In this document: positions 24,377 through 37,460 of the stretch, one piece after another | Layout: the number at the start of each line of letters is the position of its first letter | Position numbering within the stretch: the first letter of the stretch is position 1 | DNA from: Melitaea cinxia | Taxonomy: Eukaryota > Arthropoda > Insecta > Lepidoptera > Nymphalidae | Direction: 5' to 3' | Length of the DNA stretch: 64,000 bases | Assembly: GCF_905220565.1 (NCBI RefSeq) | Contig: NC_059397.1 | Coordinates: 16,369,001-16,433,000 of the forward strand | Notes under the pieces: model-generated | The model's input: the letters and a program-made list of their open reading frames with translations, nothing else | What the model was told of the DNA's origin: nothing | Database searches by the model: none | Program-made: the position numbers and the translations under genes

Positions 24377-25089
24377 GACGGCATTAGTTAAACTGATTTA
24401 TAAATGGTCAATACAAAATAATATATGTTTTCTGATGTACCGTGGTACGTATTCTTGTTTAGAAATTTAAAATTCTCTTCTGTTTAATTATTCCGACGGG
24501 CCATTTGACGCCTAAAACATTAAATTGCTTACCTGAGGAACAGTGCTATTGGTAAAACTTTATGTAATTTAAAAACATATGTAATTATTACTTTTTATTA
24601 ATAACGCAATATTATTATTCAACGTGATTTTTTTTTATTTTGTTCGATTTTTCGCGGCATTCTTTGTAAAAATTTCCTACAAGTACAAATAATGACGAGT
24701 CAGTGTGGGTTCGATGTACTCGGACAACTGTCGTCGGAACATTTCGTCAAGGTGATGACATGACTTGACTTGGTCATTATTTGACTAAAAAATTTATGAT
24801 GGAATCGTGTATTCGGCGGTGAATAAGGTTGCCAAACTAACGAAAATTTATGATAACAATGTGTCAATCTTATTTGTACTATTTCCGTACCCCCAACACA
24901 GAAGTAATCCTACGGGGGAGTGTGACGCGTTTATTTTTTATGTTTTAGTAGATTTCGTTGTTATATATATAAATAGAAATTTAAGGTATGTATATGCAAA
25001 AAAAAAATAAAGCTGATATCATTTTGTAATTAATTTGAAATTGTTATAGGAGAAAGTTCTAAATACATTTTATACTAACTTTATTTAGA

Positions 25090-25170
25090 AGCCTGTAAGG
25101 TTGTCTAGAAGAGATTGCTACTTGACGATAAGTCCACGTTATTGTGCGCCTATTGTTAGTTTTTTTTTTC
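25090..25170 (+). mobile_element. Diverged LINE 3'UTR fragment
   Basis: The text taaggttgtctagaagagat then gctacttgacgataagtcca follows the 11885-12035 copy with several changes. A T tract and a gtgtataaagag ending follow. No coding sequence is attached. Confidence 0.4.
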
Positions 25171-25639
25171 TTTTTAACATAAGATAAAAGGTAATATTAA
25201 ATATGGTGTATAAAGAGTACACGTCTACCTTTAATACGAAATTTCACTCAGCGTGTTGACAGCCCTAGTCACGAAATTTTGAATTGTGTGTATTTTTGTT
25301 TTATTTCTTATCCATAGCACAATGTAACGTTATTCTAAAGTGCTTCTATCGCCGGACACCTTGCAGAGTTGGATGTATAATAGTGGAGCAACAGAATCGG
25401 CGGAGTTAATGAAACAATAAAGTATCATTAAGCATGTTGCGAGCTAATTTGTAATTCGCATTGACCGCAAACGGAATTTCCGTCAACGTTTAATTAGCTC
25501 GAATCGAATTTTGAAACGCTATTTTCATTTAATTCGGCTGTGTAATATGATGACAGTTATGAAAGTAGCCTCGAAAGTATGACGGTTTAAAAATATACTA
25601 TTAAGGGGACATAACATTTCATAGTATTGTTTCTCTATC

Positions 25640-25900
25640 CTCGCTTCAGCCTGTAATATCCCACTACTGGGCATAGGCCTCTTTCCCCGTGCAGGAGAAG
25701 GATCAGAGCTTAATCCACCACGCTGCTCCAATGCGGGTTGGCCAATATATTCCCTACTATGAGTAACGATCGCTATCAGGTGTGCATGATAACAACCGGG
25801 ACCGACGGCTTAACGTGCTCTCCGAGGCACTGTGGGGAGACCCACAAAGACATGGCTCATCACACACAATCCATGGCTGTGACCGTTGCGTTGTTCTCTA
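25640..25900 (-). mobile_element. Family A SINE with internal deletion
   Basis: The tail and body (cagcctgtaatatcccacta ... gagtaacgatcgctatcagg) are very close to 1983-2325, but the tRNA-like head is deleted between the aaagac block and caatccatggctgtgaccg. The B box is lost, so this copy should lack its own Pol III promoter. Confidence 0.7.
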
Positions 25901-26204
25901 TACAATAGCATAATAGATAGGTAGTCATGACCCTAACACTATAGTCGTCGATATATATCTATTTTGAAACTAAGAACCTATATACTTTTTTCATATATTT
26001 TATTTGACTGTTTTAAAACTGAAGCGTCTGTTTGTCGTATTTTTGTAACTATGTATTCAAAAACATGTATATCAAACGGCAGTTGTCTTTCACACAGGCA
26101 TTCAGTTGCCTACCTAAGAACGGACGACTGTATTTTCATTTTAAAGAAGCCAAGTATTTAATTTAATAATGGAAAGAAAATACAAGTACTCGTAAATTGT
26201 ACGG

Positions 26205-26470
26205 TACTAGCTGAGGTAGTAACTGAGGTAGGGCACAGCAGGAATTTCCTGCTCAAAATATGGAGCAGCCCGACTGGGGACCTCGACCTTACAGAAGACC
26301 ACTGTTGGTGAGTAAGGTGACCAGAGCTCCTGGAGGGGATTGGGTATAGGGTCGGCAACGCGCTTGCGATGCTTCTGGTGTTGCAGGCGTCTATAAGCTA
26401 CGGTAATCCCTTACTATCAGGTGAGCCGTACGCTTGTTTGCCGAACTAGTGACATAAAAAAAAAAACATG
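26205..26470 (+). mobile_element. Family B retroposon with A-tail
   Basis: It begins near tgaggtagggcacagcagga, passes through the cacctgatgg core in complement (atcaggtgagccg) and ends in cgaactagtgacat followed by A11. The A-tail sets the orientation of the whole family. The 66-codon ORF on the other strand is not a gene. Confidence 0.7.
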
Positions 26471-27084
26471 CAATAAAGTAAGTGTTTTTGAAAATATTTT
26501 TTATGGCTGACGGTAAAAATTTGATTTCGTATGGGTTGTATCTATATAACTAGTAGTGTAACACCAAATAAACATAATACATAATAATAGATATCTTTCC
26601 ATTATTTACCATTAAATTGATACCAAATATGTAATAGTTTATGACATGTTAATTTTACTGCCCGCGCAAGAAAGGTTTCATAACAGCATTATAGTCAAGC
26701 TCTTCCCACTAGAGTCTGCTATTGGTCGGCGTGGGCGGACCAGTTCATATATTCCGGTAATAGGACATATCCGCCCTAAAAACTAGTTAATTATATTGTA
26801 CAATAACCCAATGAATGTACTATTAAACACGGTTTACTTCCTTGTGGTAACAGCAAATGAACAAATTCTTTATTCAAGTAAATTTTGGTCAAACTTTTAA
26901 TTTGATGTTAGTTAATTTTGACATTACTATTATAACTATTAATATTAAGTTGCAAATGTACTTTATTAATTATTGTTAAAGAACATATACCTATACAAGA
27001 ACACATATTTAACTAAGTATAACAGAGTTTATTAAAGTTATTTGATTGACGGTTTTTAAAAGATTCACTGCTAATTTTGAAGTA

Positions 27085-27185
27085 ATACTTCTTTACGCAC
27101 GCTTAACTTGGGGAGTCAGCTGGTGAATGCGATATGAGAGCGTTACGAAAAGTGTGATCGGGCAAGTCGTGGTCCAAAGTACAAA
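27085..27185 (+). repeat. Family I repeat, truncated copy
   Basis: It shares acgcacgcttaacttgggga-type text, then gctggtgaatgcg, gagagcgttacgaaaag and tgatcgggcaag with 50370-50535. The second copy is longer and ends ggtctaaagcacact. The class is unknown. Confidence 0.5.
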
Positions 27186-27609
27186 ATTATTTTTTTTAAT
27201 TTTTGAAAATTAGTCGCAGAACGCTTAAAATTCGATCATGGAACTATTTCATTTACCACCTTATTTTGATACTTTATAAAGAAGATGCAAATACGCCTCT
27301 ATTTTTAATTTAGTTACGACAGGTTTGGCATATCTGCGGTTATGATATTAAGTTTGTGAGACGTGTCTAGTCAGACCAACCTTCTATTACGCTCTCTCCG
27401 CGGGACAAAGTTCCTTGCACGTCTCGTCTTGCGTTTGTTATTATATTGGCTCATTCAACCTTCATTCCAGAAATGTTTATGGTTGCTTGTTGAGTTACAA
27501 CACATCTTTTACTCAATTTATGAAGTTGTTTTCAACTATGACGTGTTCGTGGATAGTAAAACATTGAACTTGAGGTGAATATTATCTAGAAACGCTTATT
27601 AGGTTGTAC

Positions 27610-27905
<296 letters not shown>

Positions 27906-28824
27906 ATAGAGAAGCTAAAACTTAATCATGCGAAATGCGAGATCAAGATGAAACTTGGTATAACTGAAGTTCCTAAAAACGTAGGCCATAATAAGTCAAG
28001 CGGATAATAAGTTTAAAGAAAAGTTGACCTACGTAGATAAACAAGCAAATTAAATAACTTGATCTATTTGATTTTTATAATTTTTATAATTTTCATACGA
28101 GTAGGTACTTGAATCTCGCGACAAACTTTTGTAGCATATAAATTGTGTAATGTGGGAAGTAAGGAAAACTTTATATAATTCTTTTTAATGAATTTAAAAT
28201 TAAAGCTCATTTTTTTAGTTTTTTTACTTTAATTTATTTCTGTTACTACTAAAAAAACTATTAATCGTTTAATAGTTTCATTTTCATTAGAAAAGTACCA
28301 AATAAATTTTAATATTAAACCACTTACATTTTTAAACTACTTTTTCGACATACGGATTAATCGCCATCATTTTGTATATAATATTCATAGAATATCACAT
28401 TAAATTTGTCATTATGCGTATAGGATTGTTCACAAGTGTTCATCAGATTCAGTATCTTGCGGCTGTTCTTATTTAATTTCAAGGTAGACAACACAATTTG
28501 TAAAGGTTGAAAATGTATTCATTGCTTCTATGCTTGGGACAGATTCTATTAACTGATTTATAATTGCGACCTACCGAATTATAATACTATGATTGCTTGC
28601 CGTGGGTTGAAATAAGGCTGATTCAGAGTAATGTAAGACTCTCTAGTTAGATTTATAGTGATCTTTTTTATTTCTTTTAGCAACTTGTAAAATATATGAG
28701 TCCTTTTTAGTTCGATACCAAAGTTTTAGAGAACCCTATTATGTAGTAAGGCTCGACGGATCCTTGATCCCTTTGTCTGACGATCTATGACAGGGTATAC
28801 ATTACAAGCGAGATAGATTATTTT

Positions 28825-28885
28825 TTATTATATATCACTAGTTCGGCAAACAAGCCCACGGCTCACCTGATGGTATACCTAAAAG
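28825..28885 (-). mobile_element. Family B retroposon, very short copy
   Basis: Only the A-tail-proximal part remains: cactagttcggcaaacaagc then ccacggctcacctgatggta. Similarity stops after 28880. Confidence 0.5.
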
Positions 28886-28929
28886 GTGAGTTAAAAGTGT
28901 CACAAAACTTTTATAAATCACTATGATCA

Positions 28930-29215
28930 TTTCAGCCTATCGCAGTCCACTGCTGGACATAGGCCTCCAAAAGTTCGCGCCAAAAATGACGTGAACTCAT
29001 GTGTGTTGCCCATAGTCAACACGCTGGTTTGGTGACCCCAAGGCTGGCTTACTAGCACCGAAGACGCTGTTGCCCGTCTTCGGACTGTGTATTTCAAAGC
29101 CAGCAGTTGGATGGTTATCCCGCCATCGATCGGCTTAACAAGTTCCAAGGTGGTAGTGGAAATGTGTTATCCCTTAGTCGCCTTTTACGACACCAATGTT
29201 CTGAAAAGTCTTAGG
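28930..29215 (-). mobile_element. Family C retroposon, diverged
   Basis: In complement it carries the tail ggcctatgtccagcagtgga and the gcgactaagggataac block, with several substitutions compared with 57775-58115. The minus-strand 73-codon ORF at 29148-28927 lies within the repeat and is not a gene. Confidence 0.6.
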
Positions 29216-29694
29216 AAGGTAATACTTTTAGCCGTAATGTATTTATTATAATATCTCATTCTCTCCTGCACACTTATGTGTTTCTTTCTTAATCGTGACG
29301 TATTTTTGTTTCCTGTTTCAAATTACAACGATTTTAAAGAAGTTGCACTTCAAAATACAAAAATAGAAAAACATGAGCTTCGCGAGCTTAACTAGCATTT
29401 AAACAATTTTTCTTAGCTGTCTGTAATTAAAGTCCAGAGTACTTGAAACATCGCAGCCGTATGAAGTATTACTAGAATTATTGAGAAATAGCGGAATTAT
29501 GTTGTCAGCCGCGTAAACCGTTTAAATCACTCGCTCGCAAATGAATTAACTGAGATTACTCTTATGTTTCCAGTAACAACCAACGCTGTGAGGAATTTTC
29601 ATTCTCTATTTCTGGACAAGCGAAGTTATCGTGGAATTATTATTAATCAATTGAAAACTGTGGAAATTGAATGACACCCGTTCTAGTGTAGTGT

Positions 29695-29875
29695 TGTGAA
29701 AGTTACATTAACGCTTGGTCATGGTCACCACTCCCGCTTGGAAAGAGGACATTTGTATTTAGACAAATGTTTGTTTTTATGTTTGCGCGTTTGTACTTTG
29801 TGAGAGTTGTGTGCACATGTAAAGCCGTCGGTCCCAGTTGTTGTCATAAATACAACGGTCGTTGTTCTTAGTTAG
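29695..29875 (+). mobile_element. SINE body fragment (family A relative)
   Basis: The text ggacatttgtatttagacaa, then tgtgcacatgtaaagccgtc and ggtcccagttgttgtcataa, follows the order seen at 58255-58375. The tRNA-like head is poorly preserved (cactcccgcttgg). Confidence 0.45.
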
Positions 29876-30254
29876 GAAATTATATACGCTACTGGAACGG
29901 CATATAGCAGATTAAGCTCAAAATCCCATTCTATCTCTATACAAAGCAATCATTGTCTAAAAACTTATAGATAGTGAATTTTCAAAAAATATGTGTATTC
30001 ATAAATCGTTTTTCTAGCGACGGACTAATTACGTGTAGAGATAATTATGGAAAGGATGAATTCTTTGTTATTGCTATAATTATTAAAATTATAAAATTCG
30101 TTAAGTAATAAATATTTCAGCCAATGATTATAAATTTTATTATAAGGTACTTGTTATTTAGCTTAGGTACATTGATTACCTAATAAATGACTCAACAGAT
30201 AAACAATAGGCGGTTATTAGTTAGGATCGATTTCTAAGAAATCTTCTAAGAGCG

Positions 30255-30795
30255 AAACAAATTATAATAGTCTAAGATCCGAACTACACGTGATCTTCAC
30301 CCATCTGCTTAATGGATAAAAATTAAATAATTATTATCTTTATTGAAAAGACAAATCGCGAAAGCGTTGGCTGGTAAATTCATGGCTAGGCTATATTATA
30401 TTCGGTAACCACTATTTAAACTAGACTTTTTGCAAGCAATCCTATGACGTCGTATTCGCAATGAAACAGCGCTCATTTTTATGTAAGATTTATTTATTAA
30501 ACACGTGGGTTAAAATAACTAAAACAATATATATTAATAAACCTGTTCATATCTGGCACCCAGTATAGTTATGCCAGAAATATTATAGTAAAGCCAACGT
30601 TTGCATTTTTACAGACTTCATACTGTCGGAAGGTTTTAAATTTATTCTTTAATCTCTTAGGTAGGTGTATTTATTCAATTTTGAATTCGCCATTTTTTTA
30701 ATATATTAAAATAAATATAAAATAATTTTCATCCATTAAGCAGATGAGTGAAGTTCGTCTCTCGTTCGGATCTCCTACTATAAAATTGTAACGTC
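30255..30795. mobile_element. Long-TIR foldback/MITE-like element
   Basis: The segment 30258-30335 is similar to the reverse complement of 30710-30795: agatccgaac, then catctgcttaatggat and aaaatta occur in the same order on the two arms, roughly 75-80% alike by eye. The about 370-base interior shows no ORF of note. The exact ends and target duplication could not be fixed. Confidence 0.5.
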
Positions 30796-32334
30796 ATTAT
30801 CGTGAGCTACCATCTGTCAGATGTAATTCTTCGGACAATAGCGCTTAGTATCAGCTGATCGGTATCATTAGATGAATGCTCTAAGAGATAGCTATTTTGT
30901 GTCGGGGCAGATGCGATATTTCTTTGCTATAGATAATACAACCCACTTGTGCGAATTGTAGCGGGCTGTTTTATGTACAATTTACAATCGACTCGAGTGA
31001 TGTGTGTACGTATAACTGCGAATCTATCTATATAGATTTATCCTTTTTTCGGTATATTCTATACAAGGGCACTGGTCTATACATATGTGTAGGCTCTTTT
31101 ATATCTATAGCTTTCATAGAAGAATAGTAAATGTAATCGGTTGTTCTCCTCTGCTGTTGTATGACGGATCTTTATAAATATACCAAGTGCAAAACGTAGA
31201 GAACGGACTAAGATCTGTGACTCTGATTTGCAAATGTCCCATTCAAGTCTGTTACATATTTCATAATTATGATTCATGAATGGAATTTTTACTTGATTAA
31301 ATTTTTTTTGTTTTTAATTGTAACGCGCCTACAGTAATATGTATTAAATAAATTATAAGTCCACTCATTTTAGTTGTTATCTAAATAATATTTTAGTATC
31401 TAATGAATAGCAGAGCTTATGAAGGAATTTTATTGCAATGGCAGCCCTAAAAAATGAAAGTTTGTTCCATAAAATTGTATTTCATCCGGTTTTATTTATA
31501 ATATAAAATATATATTTTTATGTATTGAAAATTATATTCTCTCACGATCAATCTCATTTGTACCGGTTTTTTCAAGGTTGACACAACTAGTTTTTTTTAT
31601 ACACCAGCGTAGGTACTATTTAGTTGTTTGTATATGCGTCATGTAGTCAGATGACGTGATTAAGTTTTTGCCTTGTTAAATTGTTGTCTATTCATTTAGC
31701 TCGTTTAAAATTGAACGTTTAGTATTGTATTGTGAAGTCTGGAAAATATAATTCAAGAAATATGTTATTTTAATAGTATAAACAGATTTAGTTCGAATCA
31801 TTTCAAGTTCCGACACCCGTATAGAAGTTTATTATACACATACTCAATGTAACAGTAAGAATACACGTATTATTAAAGGCTTCATAAAATCCCAGAAAAA
31901 AATAACCTAATAAATACAAGGAATTCTTATAGTAATTAATTAGTGATATACGTAATTCGATCGCACTCAACGATGTACAGTTAGTGACAAAATAATCCTA
32001 TCTCCACGCTCGGACGGTGCCAGCGAACTCGGGCCACATTTCCGACATTGAAACGCGTGGGACAGTCGCGAACGAAACTAGATGAACTTAAATGTATGCA
32101 GTTTGACTGTTCCTATTGCCATGATTAATCCGAATTGACAGATCTCGTTACTAACATCGGTATGTGTTTTGAAATGTTTAAGTAGGGTACACTAATTTAT
32201 TCTTTGGTATGTTTGCGCTAGTTTTTGTATTGACCATAATACTTGAGATTTTTTTTATGTAACGAATCGATGCACTTGTAATAACGATGTTTTTTAAGTG
32301 AAATTTCTTTAGAATCGTTGTGATTTGAAACTCG

Positions 32335-32480
32335 ATGAAACGAAAATGCGTCACGATAAAAAAAGAAATACATAAATGTTAAGGAGAGAATGAGATAAAA
32401 TACATAATTTTATGATCTCGGTGAAAAATATCTCTCGTAAGCTACTTTTCAAAAGTTTCACTTCTGCCGTGTGTGAATTA
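32335..32480 (+). repeat. Family H repeat, deleted copy
   Basis: It shares aaacgaaaatgcgtcacg-type text, ggagagaatgagata and cacttctgccgtgtgtgaat with 46205-46490, but lacks about 60 bases of the GC-richer centre. The class is unknown. Confidence 0.5.
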
Positions 32481-33269
32481 CATATATACAGATATTTATA
32501 AAGATTTTGTTTACTTTTACTAAAAATTGCTTGGTTTAAATTTGTCTTATTTACAAGCTTCGTCACAAGATAGCAATTTCTTAGGTACCGTAATAGAATA
32601 AGGGTAATATCATTTTAGGCCAGTGTCTCCTTGACTTAATGGGTATATTCTATAATGGGTACGTTAAAACAAATTATGTATCATTACACGATTTTGACAC
32701 AAGAAATGTACAAACCTAACACGTATTGTCTAGAAATACGGATAGAACACGATTTTGCAGCATAACTCAAACATTGACTTTGAAGTGTGTATCAAAATTC
32801 AATATTGATTTTAACACATCAAAACACCTGAATAAAGCACATAACACTTTTGTTACCAACCGTACATTTGGACAACTGTTCAATTATCGATTGCGTGCTT
32901 CAAACAAGAGTTTAACTTAGTTTTATTGACTCTGTTCGATAGCGAGTGTGGTTCTATAGGGTCTAATGAGGGTCGCTTAAAGCGGATGTTATTAGTTAAT
33001 ACTTCACTTGTTCGTGAAATGCGGGATTCACAATGGGGACGAATTACGTGACGTGTGGAGTATAGTTTTACCGTAAATAAAATTCCTTCCCTTCTCCCAC
33101 ATGGACAAAAAAGTCTATGTCAATCACAAAATAAAAATTAGTCTCGTATAATTGTATTTGGTCGTTGCTCGATGGAGACCGAAATTTGAAAGGTTGATTT
33201 ATTTGATAGACACAAATGTCTTATTTGAGTGTCAATTTCAGTTACGTACCTACTAGTGCAATAATTTCA

Positions 33270-33400
33270 GTAGCGCGAGGGTCGCGGTTTGATTTCATCT
33301 CGCACCGGATGTTTGTTTCTATACAAATAATTGTTGTTCGTTCCCTGTTATATACGTGTGTGTCTTTGAAAAAGTCACCATTGTGCCTTGGAGAGTACGC
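33270..33400 (+). mobile_element. Diverged SINE head and body
   Basis: The text cgcgagggtcgcggtttgat then tctcgcaccgga resembles a mutated B box, and gccttggagagtacgcaaga corresponds to the gcctcggagagcacg block of family A. It is an old copy on the plus strand. Confidence 0.4.
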
Positions 33401-33907
33401 AAGATAATAATCGTTACTGTTGCAAAAAAATACCAGAGTTGTGAAACCTGGTGGGTTAGGTTTTAATCGTTCTTAGAAATGAAGGCTATTGCCCAATATT
33501 GAGACGTCTAGGGAATATTACAATAATATTCCATAACATAAACCTACGTAACATAAATTAATATTTAGAACACTTAAAAAGGTATATATAAGAGATAAGA
33601 GATGGACCTACCTTCAAGAACATGTCTTTGAGGAAAAGAAAACGTTTTTATTTAACAGGAATTCTAACGTTACGGTGGCTCAGATTTCCGCCACCTGAGG
33701 CTAACGTGTTAGAGACAGACTGAGAGGTAATTAGTGACGAATTGATGACACACGCCTTAGTAATTGTTCGTGGTACGGAAGGAATTCTAAACGATTTCTG
33801 GTAAAGTGATTTTTTTATGAATTAAGACTTGAAGAGTAATAAAGATATTCTTATTGAGTTATCACTGCAATGTTTTTTCCTTATTGATACTTCCCAATAA
33901 TTATTAA

Positions 33908-34172
33908 CCGACTTTAAAAAAAGGAGGAGGTTCTCAATTCGACTGTATTTTTTATTACCTCACAACTTTTTTACTGGGTGAACCGTTTTTACGGTGGTGC
34001 TTGTCATGCGGTCCCCTAGTTCGGTCGACATTTGATGACTACTTTTTATGGATCTTCGATAACGCGGTATTTACTTGACTATTTTTTCGTCTGCCTAGCT
34101 ACGTTGTATTTATTACTTGTCGATGTAATCGAAGTCGGTTTTTTTTCGTTGCGAGCAAACACAATTATACAT
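33908..34172 (-). repeat. Family E MITE-like repeat, single unit
   Basis: The ends are complementary: accgactt near 33908 and aagtcggt near 34133. Inside are ggaggaggttctcaattcga and tacttgactattttttcgtc, the complement of the plus-oriented copies. A fragment with the same end also sits at 34725-34785. Confidence 0.65.
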
Positions 34173-35496
34173 CATCTACATGTAACAGTTTTATGTAATT
34201 TTTAAGCTTGGACTCGATTAATATCTCCTATCATTATATAAGAAACTTTTAATAAAGGTTAACCGATCCTGTCGAGAGAGGTCATGAGCTGAACGGTTCT
34301 TACGGCAGGGCGATCAATCTTGTATTGCAAACAAGAATTATTTATGACAGGCATGTAATGTGAATTCTGATTATAAGATTTAGATTGCTTAATCTCTACT
34401 CTTTGTGTTTAACAAATAATTTATAATGTTAATTTATTACTGTCACCGCTCACTGCACAGTACAAATTTCGTCAAAATAATAATACTATAGTTCTAGCCC
34501 GTTGTTTGCTTTAAAAGAAATCATATAAGCTGCATTTGAATTATAAAGAAAACGAGAAGAAGAAAGATTGAAAAATGCGACCACTTCAGAGATAAAATTC
34601 AGAAATAACCTAAAACTTAATAGTTCTCACAACGTCTGTGTTTATTTTTGTTGAACTAGTTTTAACTTACTTCTCGAATTAATTTTGATAAAAATACAGA
34701 AGAACAAAAAAAAAAAAGAAAAAGAGTCAATACAATCGAATTGAGAACCTCCTCGTTTCATTTGAAATCGATTAAAAAAAGCTCAGAGATCGAAATAGTT
34801 TCTGTCGTGTCGTTAGTGTTCGTAAAATAAGACAATGATACTTTGTATTTAGGTGTGCAATAAAAAAAAAAAAAAAACTGTTTAAAGTTACAATTTTATA
34901 ATGTATAAATGTTTATTTCTTTTCCTCGTTTAATTGCACATCGCAAGTAATTACAGTGTAACCTGGTTAAGTGGGGTCTGGATGTGAGAAACTAGTGCTG
35001 GTAATTACAATGACTTCCCGACACTTTCGCATAGAAGCACTGGGAACTAGGAGTTACTGGGAATAAATAAGACATAACTAAGAATGCGTTTGTTACTTTT
35101 TTTTCTATTTTTACTCACATTTATATGGGTTTTTATTATTTCTAATTGTGATCATGGACTCCATAAATCAAAGATATTTTATTTACTTTGGAGTATTATC
35201 TACATTACTGAAAAGACATGAATGTTTGAAACATTTGCGTTTTTCCTACAAAATATTACTTCAAACCTACTCAGATCATTGAAAAAATTCAATAAATCGA
35301 TATAAAAACACTAACGGCCAGTTACAATATCTCAATCATCAATATCTATATCTGAATTTGCTTACTATAATATTTATTATTATAGAGAAGTTTAAATAAA
35401 AATTTTTGACGTAAGCTCCATACAAATTGTGTCAAAAATCTATAGCTAATAAGCAAAGTAGAGATAGATAGACTATTATTATATAAATATAGTATA

Positions 35497-35814
35497 CTAG
35501 CTGACCCCGCAAACGTTAGCTAATTCTCAGACCTACCCGATATGTAGACAAAATTTCATAAAAATCGGTCCTGCCGTTTCGGAGGAGTATGGTAACTAAC
35601 ATTGTGACACGATAATCTTAATATATATAAATCTCGTGTCACAATGTTTGTCCTCAATGGACTCCTAAACTACTTAACCGATTTTAGTCAAATTTGCACA
35701 CCGTGTGCAGTTTGATCCAACTTAAAAGATAGGCTATATTTTATTTTGATATATTATGTTATTATTATATTTCAGAAAAAAATAAGGTGATACGAAGTTC
35801 GCCAGGTCAGCTAG
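35497..35814. mobile_element. Head-to-head pair of short Helitrons
   Basis: The right half (35616-35814, plus) starts TCTTAATATATATAAATC after a host A and ends gtcagCTAG before a host T. The left half (35497-35612, minus) ends with CTAG at 35500-35497, also before a host T on its strand. Around the junction, 35600-35612 (CATTGTGACACGA) and 35634-35646 (TCGTGTCACAATG) are perfect 13-base inverted arms, so the two 5' ends mirror each other. It may be two insertions or one palindromic composite. No coding capacity is present. Confidence 0.6.
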
Positions 35815-35904
35815 TTTTATATAAAGTTTAGCGAATGAGTTATTTAAAGGTTGAAGTAATGATTAAAATTAAGTAAATATTAATTAAACCTTGCCCACGA
35901 GATT

Positions 35905-36180
35905 ATCAGCATGTGGAATGTAGAATCAACAATAACTGTTCAATTGTTGTGTCGGTCAATGGTCTATTAGTGAAGAGTTTCGACCAACACTTTAAGAGAC
36001 TCTCGCTTGACTGTTGGATCAAGGGTCGGATTCAAAAAGCAGTGTTGCTTGAAATGACCCGCATTGTGAGGAGGTTCCTCAGCGTGGCACCCTGCCACCG
36101 AAGGACTACTATTGTTATATTTTTAAGTATTTTTATCAATATATTTAAAAATGTAATCATAAGGAAATATATTGAATAAA
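35905..36180 (+). pseudogene. LINE-like ORF2 C-terminal remnant
   Basis: The frame 35913-36179 contains a stretch rich in helix-forming and basic residues, CWIKGRIQKAVLLEMTRIV then RRFLSVAPCHRR, reminiscent of the C-terminal region of R1/Jockey-type reverse transcriptases. GC content and codon use drop sharply after 36115, where it becomes an AT-rich 3'UTR with AATAAA near 36175. The clade assignment is tentative and there is no catalytic motif. Confidence 0.4.
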
Positions 36181-36325
36181 AGAAATAATAAAATAAAAAC
36201 ATAAATTATAAAGAAGAATTCAAAATACAAATTCTTGAAATATATATATATCAATAGATATTTATAAACAAAATAAAAACAAGAAATGTGATTTCATTAT
36301 TATTTCCATATAAAAAACCTATATA

Positions 36326-36601
36326 TGTGGATACGCCACATAAGATTATTATTTATTATATGATTATTTAGTAAATGAAGTACCATAGTTACTAAAGAAG
36401 TTACACGAGATACGATTACAAGCTCGTATCTGCTACATTGTTTTAAGAAAGATCATAATTCGTCGACAGGCGACCACCCACCGTTGCTTCGACAGTATAT
36501 AAGCGCATTGTCAGAACGCAGCCTCTGAATCCATCGGAGAATCCAGAATCTGATGTTATCGACGCCACCTATACGTTGTTTAAGTAACTAGCTGTTAAAC
36601 A
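36326..36601 (+). mobile_element. Solo LTR with 5-base target duplication
   Basis: It begins TGTGGATACGCCACA and ends GCTGTTAAACA, with ATATA directly before (36321-36325) and after (36602-36606). A core promoter is visible: TATATAAG at 36496-36503 followed by GC-richer text and a TCAGAAC at 36511. The length of 276 bases, TG...CA ends and TSD fit a Ty3/Gypsy or related LTR left by LTR-LTR recombination. Caution: ATATA is a low-information TSD in AT-rich DNA. Confidence 0.6.
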
Positions 36602-37427
36602 ATATACTAATAATATTGTCATAAGCTTACATTGTACAACACTGTGGTAGGTAGATAACCTAAGTTTGTTATGTACCTAATGTTAAAATGTAACAATTTT
36701 TTAAATGTTAATTTATTTCGCTACCACGATGTTGTGTTTTTGTAAGTGTAGATTTTTTTGACGTTTGTTATGTGGTGTTTATCGTGGTTAAATAAATGTC
36801 AATTTTTTATCTTTTTACACGTTTAAACTATTTGAATAAAATAATTCTTTCATTTATATTATATCCTATTTTATGCAAACAACTTTGAAACTCTCAATGC
36901 TCTGTTTAGAGATTTTATGATTTTAAATCGACATCTCTGCATTAATTTAAAAGGTTCACAATAATAAAAATAAATTACAATATAAAAGTATTCACGAACA
37001 AGGACCAACAATAAAAAAATATTATAAAATTATAACTACGAGGCGGAGTGCGGTATGCATTAATTTGTTGTTAATGTTAAAGTAAGAACTTTCTGAGAAA
37101 ATATGTAAATTCATATTATTATAAGGGATGCTTACAAACTTCCACGGGATATGCGATACACGAACGTGAGTGAACTGTGAACGGATCTCTTTAGTTAAAA
37201 AATTTAATCATTGTAATTTAAACCTTAATGAAATACGCATAAAGATCAGTGCAAGTGCTTATGTAGTTTATTTCTATGATTTTAATAACAAAATGATGAA
37301 TGAAACAAGCATTCTTCCATTCCGAATAAGCAATTTGATCTCAGGCCGAGTGGATGGTACAAGCTTTTGTATCGTTTTTTTGTCCAACTCGTACAAAAAA
37401 TCGCTAAGACGACAGGTACGTTAAAAC

Positions 37428-37460
37428 CTTTGAAGCCGACATTCGGTCCTCTGACTCCTC
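37428..37460 (-). CDS. Possible short exon of unidentified minus-strand gene
   Basis: On minus, a T-rich tract and acatag precede GAG GAG TCA GAG GAC..., eleven codons reading EESEDRMSASK up to a weak donor AAG/GTTTTA. An alternative donor AAC/GTACCT would end the exon at 37420. It is GC-richer than its surroundings and phase 0 at the start, which would fit the phase-0 end of the exon at 42404-42499. The peptide is too short to identify and the donor is poor. Confidence 0.25.
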
